NCBI GenBank assembly: GCA_030617585.1
Contig: JAUWVD010000016.1
Coordinates: 1 to 12,121 of the forward strand
Direction of reading: 5' to 3'
Source: Candidatus Methanophagales archaeon
GTDB lineage: Archaea > Halobacteriota > Syntropharchaeia > Alkanophagales > Methanospirareceae
Length of the DNA: 12,121 nt
Position numbers and translations under genes: made by a program. Below are positions 7,662-12,121 of the stretch, one piece after another (position 1 is the first letter of the stretch; each line of letters opens with the position of its first letter). The notes beneath the pieces are model-generated. The model saw only the letters and a program-made list of their open reading frames with translations, searched no databases and was not told the origin of the DNA.

Positions 7662-8759
7662 ATGTCTGACGAAAATAGCCAAGAACATCCGCAACTCCGG
7701 CTAATCTCCTGGAACATGACCTTCGCTTGTAATTTGCGCTGTCCTCACTGCTATATAGATGCAGAAGAAAGGGCAGGGAAGGGGGAGTTGAGCACGGAAG
7801 AGGGGAAGATGCTGATAGACCAGATAGTAGCGGTAAGCAAGCCTATCCTTATATTAAGTGGCGGAGAGCCACTGCTCCGTGCTGATGTCTTTGAACTCGC
7901 TCGTTACGCAACCAGGAAGGGTTTGACAGTGGCTATGGGCACTAATGGAACACTCATAACGGATTCCGTTGCGAAGGAACTAAAATCCAGCGGTGTAACG
8001 GCTGTTGCTATCAGTATTGATTCTTCCGTTCCAGAGCGGCATGATGCGTTTCGTGGCGTTAAAGATTCATGGAAACGCGCATTAGAAGGTATTGATGCGT
8101 GCATAGAGCGCGGTATAACCGTTCAGGTGAATACAACAGTGACGCAGCAGAACTACGCTGAAATTGATGATATAATGGCGCTGGCTGAAGAACATGGGGC
8201 ACGCTCTTTTCACCTCTTCTTTCTCGTGCCTACTGGCAGGGGAAAAGCGATAGAGGATATATCGGCGGAGATGTATGAGCAGATGCTTGATGATACCCTC
8301 GATAAGATAGCATACGGTAAATATAAGCTTGACATCAGACCTGTTTGCGCGCCTCAATTCATGCGTATCGCATCGCAAAAGGGATTAAGCCTGGAAAAGT
8401 GGAGACGAGGCTGTATTGCCGGGCTCGCGTATTGCCGCATTTATCCCACTGGCGAAGTCACTCCATGCCCTTATCTACCTATAAAACTTGGTAGCATTCG
8501 CGAAACACCTTTTAGAGATATATGGTTCAATTCGCCGGTACTAAAAGCGATTCGTGACTTAGACCGCTTAAAAGGCAAGTGTAGGATATGTGAATACCGA
8601 GCTATCTGTGGCGGGTGTCGCGCACGAGCATATGGCTTGACAAGTTTCGTAGATGTCTGCGGTGGTTTGCAGGAGCCCGCGGAATTAAAAGGTGACTATT
8701 TAGCCGAGGAGCCCTGGTGTCCCTATCGACCGCGTGGAAATCACACTACTAAGAAATGA
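7662..8759 (+). CDS. ahbD: Radical SAM/SPASM haem synthase, AhbD-like
   Basis: AhbD-type enzymes oxidatively decarboxylate the two propionates of iron-coproporphyrin III to vinyl groups, giving haem b in the sirohaem route. This 365-residue protein has the SAM iron-sulfur motif C23-x3-C27-x2-C30, GGEP at 67-70, and a Cys-rich SPASM/auxiliary region (C229, C251, C258, C269, C307, C310, C316, C319, C353). The opening (PQLRLISWNMT) and LVPTGRGK at 189-195 resemble AhbD. AhbC has a different N-terminus with a longer lead, so I prefer AhbD, although NirJ-family relatives are close. Odd: between RARAYGLT and GDYLAEEPWC there is an insert of about 16 residues (about 328-343) with an extra Cys (C333); relatives I recall run straight through. 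The start is ATG 7662 after GAGAGGG; an in-frame TTG at 7647 is less likely. The partner AhbA-AhbB lies downstream on the other strand. Confidence 0.82.
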   Translation: MSDENSQEHPQLRLISWNMTFACNLRCPHCYIDAEERAGKGELSTEEGKMLIDQIVAVSKPILILSGGEPLLRADVFELARYATRKGLTVAMGTNGTLITDSVAKELKSSGVTAVAISIDSSVPERHDAFRGVKDSWKRALEGIDACIERGITVQVNTTVTQQNYAEIDDIMALAEEHGARSFHLFFLVPTGRGKAIEDISAEMYEQMLDDTLDKIAYGKYKLDIRPVCAPQFMRIASQKGLSLEKWRRGCIAGLAYCRIYPTGEVTPCPYLPIKLGSIRETPFRDIWFNSPVLKAIRDLDRLKGKCRICEYRAICGGCRARAYGLTSFVDVCGGLQEPAELKGDYLAEEPWCPYRPRGNHTTKK

Positions 8760-8948
8760 TGCCTGATACAGGAGATGATACCGGTTTCTTCACAACATGA
8801 TATAAGCATTTTTAAAATTTATATAGATATAGGTAGTTATACACTATTAAATTAAATTTAATAAATTAAATTAATACGGTGATGTAAATGGGCAGGAGCT
8901 TTGTAGTGGACTTAATTAATGGCGGGAAGAATTTAGGAGGTGATTATT
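8760..8948 (+). promoter_or_regulatory. AT-rich promoter and leader of the lipoprotein gene
   Basis: AAATTTATATAG (8815-8826) is the likely TATA box, with a start near 8848. Exactly there lie two copies of TAAATTAAATT (8848-8858 and 8862-8872), a direct repeat with a 14-base period in pure A/T sequence. A GGTGAT (8878-8883) with ATG 8888 opens a small out-of-frame ORF of 49 codons that runs into the lipoprotein gene. The true Shine-Dalgarno site, GGAGGTGAT, is at 8936-8944. Confidence 0.5.
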
Positions 8949-9251
8949 ATGGAAAAGAGAAGAGCTATAATTTTTGCGGGCATTGTTGTAGCAATCTTAG
9001 TTATGGCGATGTCTATGGGCTGCATAGAAGAGGTTAAGGAAGAGGAAGAAAAAATCGCTGAGGATGTTGAGGCTGGAGAAGAGGGATTTGCAGAGGAAGT
9101 TAAGGGCGAAGAAACCGCTCCGATTGCGGAGGAACTAAAAGAGAGAGTCGGTGAGGCTGCAGAGGAACTAAAAGATGAACTCGGTGGGGCTGCGGAGGAA
9201 CTAAAAGAGAAAGTGGTTGAAGGTGCGGAGGAACTAAAAGAGGAAGTCTAA
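8949..9251 (+). CDS. Small lipoprotein with an 11-residue coiled-coil repeat
   Basis: This 100-residue protein has a basic start (MEKRR), a hydrophobic stretch (7-22) and a lipobox-like MSMGC with C25, so it is probably a lipid-anchored surface protein. Residues 26-59 are Glu-rich. From A60 a repeat of 11 residues follows, A-E-E-L-K-E-x-V-x-E-x, at 60, 71, 82 and 93. At DNA level this is a 33-base tandem repeat with units at 9126, 9159, 9192 and 9225 sharing GAGGAACTAAAAG. An 11-residue period suits a right-handed or straight amphipathic helix, as in LEA- and YtxH-like proteins. No enzyme motif is present and the function is unknown. The ATG 8949 start is fixed by GGAGGTGAT at 8936-8944 with a 4-base spacer. 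The position between ahbD and ahbAB does not by itself imply a haem role. Confidence 0.75.
   Translation: MEKRRAIIFAGIVVAILVMAMSMGCIEEVKEEEEKIAEDVEAGEEGFAEEVKGEETAPIAEELKERVGEAAEELKDELGGAAEELKEKVVEGAEELKEEV
9126..9251 (+). repeat. 33-base tandem repeat in the lipoprotein gene
   Basis: There are four units of 33 bases starting at 9126, 9159, 9192 and 9225, the last cut by the stop codon. Each opens with GC-x-GAGGAACTAAAAGA and then diverges. The repeat encodes the AEELKE helix unit and could change copy number by slippage or unequal exchange. Confidence 0.8.
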
Positions 9252-9271
9252 GAGACCGAGAGGAAGTAGAA

Positions 9272-9322
9272 GAGGGATGAACTCCCTCACCCTTTCTTAC
9301 TTTGTGTTTTTAGTTTAGTTTA
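9272..9322 (+). terminator. Hairpin and T-rich terminator after the lipoprotein gene
   Basis: GAGGGA (9272-9277) pairs with TCCCTC (9283-9288) around a TGAAC loop. A T-rich stretch follows, ending in GTTTTTAGTTTAGTTTAG. It lies between the convergent lipoprotein and ahbAB genes. The hairpin can form on both strands, but the T tail favours the plus strand. Confidence 0.55.
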
Positions 9323-10339
9323 GTATGGATGCATAACACTTGTCCGTTTAAATTGGCCGTTACTGAACATGACCAGATAGTCAGAGATGCAAACGGCTTC
9401 AGACATCATTTTAGCAAGTTCTTCTACTGATTCACGGTTGTAACCGTGAATGACAGTGAACAAATTGTGTTCCCACTTTCCGGGCACGGTCACTCGTTCG
9501 TAGCAGTGAGTTATCTCTTTATATGTAGACAGCATATTCCCAACGCGTTTCACCTGCTCTCGAGGCACCTTCCACGCCACTACCGCATTAGCCACGATGC
9601 CTACCTTTCGTTGGTTGACCGAAATACCTAATCGCTTGATAACACCCACACTTATCAGCTCCTGTAACCGCGCGATCACTTCGTCCTGACTTATCCCCGT
9701 CTCCTTTGCTATTTCCGCGAATGGCTCATTCACTAAGGGTATTCTTTCCTGCGTGCTGTGTATAATAGCCTTATTTATCTTATCCGCATTGTTCATGTTA
9801 GTGTTTCCGTTAGAATTTCCGTTAGAGTTCCCGGTCATCGCTTTTAGACCGCCATTGGTGAATTTAAACCGGACGTCTATCTTAAACACAGCGGTAGTAG
9901 GGAGGTCTAAGATGTCGTGCTCCATGATTCCGGTTCTTCTCTTTATCTCGTCCACCGTGCTTCCTAAATCTTTACCACCGCACGTTGTAACAGTAAACCA
10001 GAGATTGTAGTCATGCTCACGGCGATAGTTGTGCGTCACGCTCATGTATTCATTAACGACATTGACAACCCCTTCCATCTTCTCCTCTGGCACTTTCATC
10101 GCCATCAGAGTAGAGGAACATGTATTCAATTTTTTGGCATCGAGGATCGTACGGAGTTTACGGATAAAGCCATCAGAGGAAAGCCGTTGGATGCGTGATA
10201 GCACCTCTTCCTCCGGGATACCGAGTATCTTCCCCAAATTAGTCCATGGTCTTTTCTCCACCGGGAAATTATCCTGTAATAGCTGTAGCAGTTCTTTATC
10301 CTGCTTGTCCAGCTTGACCTGCCCTTTTATTACGTTCAT
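9320..10339 (-). CDS. ahbAB: AhbA-AhbB fusion, sirohaem decarboxylase
   Basis: AhbA and AhbB are normally separate subunits that together remove two carboxyl groups from sirohaem to give 12,18-didecarboxysirohaem. Here both lie in one 339-residue chain. The AhbA-like half (about 8-160) has an Lrp-type helix-turn-helix, then AMKVPEE and HNYRREHDYNLWFT, and ends in FKIDVRFKF. The AhbB-like half (about 186-339) has a second helix-turn-helix (FAEIAKETGISQDEV), VVAWKVPREQV, HCYERVTVPGKWEHNLFTVIHG and a FSNGQFKRT tail. The HNYRR and HCYER strands are the family's haem-pocket signature. The halves are joined by a Gly/Asn/Ser linker (about 168-184). The fold is that of Lrp regulators, so automatic annotation as a regulator would be misleading. 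A related fusion, NirDL, is known in the haem d1 pathway; the presence of AhbD supports the Ahb reading. No clear Shine-Dalgarno or TATA site is seen before ATG 10339. Confidence 0.85.
   Translation of the reverse strand: MNVIKGQVKLDKQDKELLQLLQDNFPVEKRPWTNLGKILGIPEEEVLSRIQRLSSDGFIRKLRTILDAKKLNTCSSTLMAMKVPEEKMEGVVNVVNEYMSVTHNYRREHDYNLWFTVTTCGGKDLGSTVDEIKRRTGIMEHDILDLPTTAVFKIDVRFKFTNGGLKAMTGNSNGNSNGNTNMNNADKINKAIIHSTQERIPLVNEPFAEIAKETGISQDEVIARLQELISVGVIKRLGISVNQRKVGIVANAVVAWKVPREQVKRVGNMLSTYKEITHCYERVTVPGKWEHNLFTVIHGYNRESVEELAKMMSEAVCISDYLVMFSNGQFKRTSVMHPY
9797..9832 (-). repeat. 12-base tandem repeat encoding the AhbA-AhbB linker
   Basis: Three 12-base units (GTTAGTGTTTCC, GTTAGAATTTCC, GTTAGAGTTCCC on the plus strand) encode the NSNG/NTNG-like linker in ahbAB. 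Simple repeats at a domain junction suggest linker growth by slippage. Confidence 0.7.
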
Positions 10340-10371
10340 CTTTTATCGCTTCTTCTTTCTCACTCTGTTAA

Positions 10372-10421
10372 ACATAAAAAAGAAAAAAATAAAGGGTCCA
10401 ACCAAGTCTGCCAAGACCCTT
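10372..10421 (-). terminator. Terminator after the nine-haem cytochrome gene
   Basis: On the minus strand AAGGGTC pairs with GACCCTT (plus-strand positions 10415-10421 and 10392-10398, 16-base loop), followed by TTTATTTTTTTCTTTTTT. It lies 13 bases after the cytochrome stop and before ahbAB, so ahbAB probably depends on a separate promoter or on leakage. Confidence 0.65.
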
Positions 10422-10433
10422 GCCCTTCTTTAA

Positions 10434-11549
10434 TTAACGTCTCCGCTTTGCAAGAACTACAACCACTGCAATTGCAATCACTGCGAATATCAGTTCGAAA
10501 CCAGGTGGTCTTGCTGTTGGTGTTTCCGCGGGCGCTGCTGCTGCTGGTGTTTCAGTTGCCGCTTCCGCTGGTGCTTTAGCTGCCGCTGATATATCTACAG
10601 CTAAAATTTTGTCTATCATCTCTTGCGGTATAAATGAAGCTCCTTCTTCGTGAAGAGCCGCCTCGCAACCTTCACAGAGCACTTCTGGGTTCTCGTGGCA
10701 GAATGCGCAGTCTTTTGCATCTTTTGTTATTGTATGCGTGAAGTACGCACCATACGCTACATGGGTCTCATTCTTATATTCAGACTCCATCCTAAGGAAA
10801 GGCTTTATCTTGCCATCGGCTGCCACACCGAGATAGAACTCGTCATATACACTAGCATAAGGTGGCCTGGTTTCCAGATGGCAGCCAGTACAGGTCAGAG
10901 ACCATCCCGTATGGCAAGCGGTGCAGTCAAGTGTATCACCGTGAATTGTGTGCGCCATTATATCAGAAGCTTCGTGGCAGTCCTCACACTTTGCCGTTAC
11001 TGCACCTGGCTCATCCAGGGATTTGTAGTAGGTTCCATCACCGTGCATATCTGTCGCACCATGGCAATCCGTGCAGATAAGTCCCTTCTCATAATGTACA
11101 TCACCGTGAGGTCCCAGTTCCTTATGTCCTGGCATATCGCCCACAAAAGTCGATGTCTGCTTCGGTTTGTGGCATGGGTCACATGTATCTATGGTTATCT
11201 CTTGAGTCTGGTCGCCGTGCCCCATCTTGGCTTCATATCCCACATGGCACTTTTGGCAAGTTGTGATATGGCATTTAGAACAGTTGAAATTTGTATAATA
11301 TTCATCCATGTCTATGCCAAACGCTTCTGCCGAATGCCTCACGTATTCGTTCATCATTCCCGCACCGGTGTAGTGAAGTGTAGTCGAAAAAGTCTCGGCA
11401 ATATCTGAGTGACACATCTCACAACCTCCAAAGTCTTCTTCAGCCGCTGTTACCGCTGTACACCCCAGTGATACCGATAGCACTGCAACAATCAATAATG
11501 GCAATATAGTCTTCGCATTTTTTCGTCCCCAATTATAAATATGTTTCAT
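10434..11549 (-). CDS. Secreted nine-haem cytochrome c with PGF-CTERM surface anchor
   Basis: This 371-residue protein has an N-terminal export signal (about 1-36). It has nine CXXCH sites, with first cysteines at about 43, 90, 98, 123, 159, 188, 209, 220 and 281, and many free His as possible axial ligands. A tenth pair, C292-EG-C295, is followed by Glu rather than His. A Thr/Pro/Ala-rich stretch (about 320-347) leads to RPPGFELIF, a hydrophobic helix and KRRR. This is the PGF-CTERM signal, which archaeosortase A cuts and replaces with a lipid in haloarchaea. The protein should thus sit on the outer face near the S-layer and could pass electrons outward, perhaps from the NapC-like cytochrome; that link is inference. 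The signal peptide also holds a lipobox-like SLGC (C30). The start is ATG 11549, but GGGGGTGAT lies 10 bases away, and a nearer ATG at 11557 is out of frame. Confidence 0.85.
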   Translation of the reverse strand: MKHIYNWGRKNAKTILPLLIVAVLSVSLGCTAVTAAEEDFGGCEMCHSDIAETFSTTLHYTGAGMMNEYVRHSAEAFGIDMDEYYTNFNCSKCHITTCQKCHVGYEAKMGHGDQTQEITIDTCDPCHKPKQTSTFVGDMPGHKELGPHGDVHYEKGLICTDCHGATDMHGDGTYYKSLDEPGAVTAKCEDCHEASDIMAHTIHGDTLDCTACHTGWSLTCTGCHLETRPPYASVYDEFYLGVAADGKIKPFLRMESEYKNETHVAYGAYFTHTITKDAKDCAFCHENPEVLCEGCEAALHEEGASFIPQEMIDKILAVDISAAAKAPAEAATETPAAAAPAETPTARPPGFELIFAVIAIAVVVVLAKRRR

Positions 11550-11559
11550 TTTTTCATCT

Positions 11560-11614
11560 ATCACCCCCTAACTTTTTCCATCATTTTTCCGCCGCCCTTC
11601 GCGGCAGCTTTCAT
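11560..11614 (-). promoter_or_regulatory. Leader of the nine-haem cytochrome: hairpin, short ORF and ribosome site
   Basis: On the minus strand GCCGC-GAAGG-GCGGC (11605 to 11591) forms a tight hairpin. A 17-codon ORF (ATG 11614, MKAAAKGGGKMMEKVRG) ends in a TGA at 11561-11563 inside the ribosome site GGGGGTGAT (11568 to 11560). Translation of the leader peptide could open or block that site. Confidence 0.35.
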
Positions 11615-11644
11615 TTTGCCTTTTCATAGTCCCCTCTTCCAAGG

Positions 11645-11690
11645 GTACTAGTACTATATAGTAGCTGTTATTGGGGATATAAAGTTTTCG
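11645..11690 (-). promoter_or_regulatory. Promoter of the nine-haem cytochrome with overlapping palindromes
   Basis: On the minus strand AACTTTATATCCCC (complement of about 11673-11686) is a TATA box, predicting a start near 11653. Two perfect palindromes meet there: GTACTAGTAC (11645-11654) and TACTATATAGTA (11652-11663). They are plausible operator half-sites at the start point. Confidence 0.5.
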
Positions 11691-11742
11691 GTTTTTCCGT
11701 GATACTAACTAACCCGTGAAATAGACAGAAGAATTTGGATTA

Positions 11743-11757
11743 CTCAATATAAATAAA
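11743..11757 (+). promoter_or_regulatory. TATA box of endA
   Basis: CTCAATATAAATAAA lies about 25 bases before ATG 11773, so transcription should begin at the start codon. No Shine-Dalgarno site is present, which agrees with a leaderless mRNA. Confidence 0.5.
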
Positions 11758-11772
11758 AATCTCTTTTTAGAA

Positions 11773-12121
11773 ATGAAATCAGTAATAAAAGAAACGATGC
11801 AAGGAGTATTTTCAGCCGGAAAGGTTATAGTAGCGGGATCAGAAGCAGATGCCCCTGCAAAAGGGGACGGTAGAAGAAGAGGTCGGTTAGAACTCGAAGA
11901 AGCTGCTGGCCTGCTTGAAACCGATAAAATAGAGATAAAAGATGAAGGAGGGAAAGAGATGAGTCCGGACGAGTTCTTGAAGCGTGCATTGGCCATCTCT
12001 CCAGAGTTCGGATTGAGATACCTCGTCTACAATGACTTGAAAGAGCGAGGCTATGTGGTGCAGCCAGGCGGAGTAGATTTCTGGCTTTATCCTCGTGGCG
12101 TTAAGCCAGGCGAGAAGCCCG
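11773..12121 (+). CDS. endA: tRNA-splicing endonuclease, N-terminal part (cut by window edge)
   Basis: The enzyme cuts introns out of precursor tRNAs and other RNAs at bulge-helix-bulge sites. The visible 116 residues cover the N-terminal domain (LELEEAAGLLETDKIEI) and the start of the catalytic domain: MSPDEFLKRALAISPEFGLR, then YLVYNDLKERGYVVQPGGVDFWLYPRG. This last part matches the conserved F-x2-Y-x-VY-x-DL-x-RGY core before the catalytic histidine. The catalytic Tyr, His and Lys triad should lie mostly beyond the window, so activity and subunit type (homotetramer, homodimer or heteromer) cannot be judged. ATG 11773 is the first in-frame start and sits about 25 bases after a TATA box, as for a leaderless mRNA. 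It is divergent from the nine-haem cytochrome gene. Confidence 0.9.
   Translation, partial: MKSVIKETMQGVFSAGKVIVAGSEADAPAKGDGRRRGRLELEEAAGLLETDKIEIKDEGGKEMSPDEFLKRALAISPEFGLRYLVYNDLKERGYVVQPGGVDFWLYPRGVKPGEKP

Noticed and set aside
7662..8759. AhbC (deacetylase) instead of AhbD
   Set aside because: AhbC has a longer, different N-terminal lead as far as I recall; the direct PQLRLISWNMT start and LVPTGRGK fit AhbD better. The distinction is not certain.
9320..10339. Reading the two-domain protein as a transcription regulator of the Lrp family
   Set aside because: Both halves carry the AhbA/AhbB signatures (HNYRREHDYNLWFT and HCYER-HNLFTVIHG), and a haem-pathway radical SAM gene is close by.
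10650..11408. Long plus-strand open frame opposite the nine-haem cytochrome gene
   Set aside because: It lies wholly antisense to a gene with nine CXXCH motifs; its Cys/His-rich make-up is explained by the reverse complement of haem codons.

Overview
The window looks like a chromosomal segment of an anaerobic, cytochrome-rich archaeon of the Euryarchaeota/Halobacteriota. An ANME-1-like (Methanophagales) or related methane/alkane-oxidising lineage is my best guess, but this is inferred from gene content and was not tested by phylogeny. Archaeal evidence: TATA-box promoters about 25 bases before gene starts, Shine-Dalgarno motifs of the GGAGGTGAT type, an archaeal-type glutamyl-tRNA synthetase, a tRNA-splicing endonuclease, a PGF-CTERM (archaeosortase) surface-anchoring tail, and the siroheme-dependent (Ahb) haem route.

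Layout. 1-331: a possible cut-off Cys-rich ORF end (low confidence), then leader. 332-1789 (+): secreted von Willebrand A protein with calcium-binding type-3 repeats, closed by a strong hairpin terminator. 1848-3524 (+): glutamyl-tRNA synthetase. 3613-4053 (+): Lrp/AsnC regulator. 4070-4630 (-): Yip1-family membrane protein. 4806-5408 (+): membrane-anchored NapC/NrfH-like hexahaem cytochrome. 5424-7391 (-): CcmF cytochrome c haem lyase. 7416-7622 (-): apparent remnant of a small gene with one in-frame stop. 7662-8759 (+): AhbD-like radical SAM haem synthase. 8949-9251 (+): small lipoprotein with an 11-residue repeat. 9320-10339 (-): AhbA-AhbB fusion (sirohaem decarboxylase). 10434-11549 (-): nine-haem secreted cytochrome c with a PGF-CTERM anchor. 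11773-12121 (+): 5' part of the tRNA-splicing endonuclease, cut by the window edge.

How the genes fit together. From 4.8 to 11.6 kb the window holds most of a haem-to-cytochrome supply line. The AhbA-AhbB fusion would decarboxylate sirohaem, and AhbD would convert iron-coproporphyrin to haem b. CcmF would attach haem to CXXCH apocytochromes outside the membrane. Two products of that machinery are next to it: a NapC-like cytochrome that could take electrons from the membrane quinone/methanophenazine pool, and a surface-anchored nine-haem cytochrome that could carry them outward. This fits extracellular electron transfer, but electron flow is inference. The genes are not one operon: they lie in alternating orientation, several with their own TATA boxes and some with palindromes over the promoter.

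No tRNA, rRNA, CRISPR array, transposase or phage gene was seen. The parts most worth checking are the two-domain Ahb fusion, the insertion in the AhbD SPASM region, the CX3CH haem site, the A6/A7 start-site difference of the multihaem cytochrome, and the promoter palindromes. I see no clearly new defence or mobile system here.
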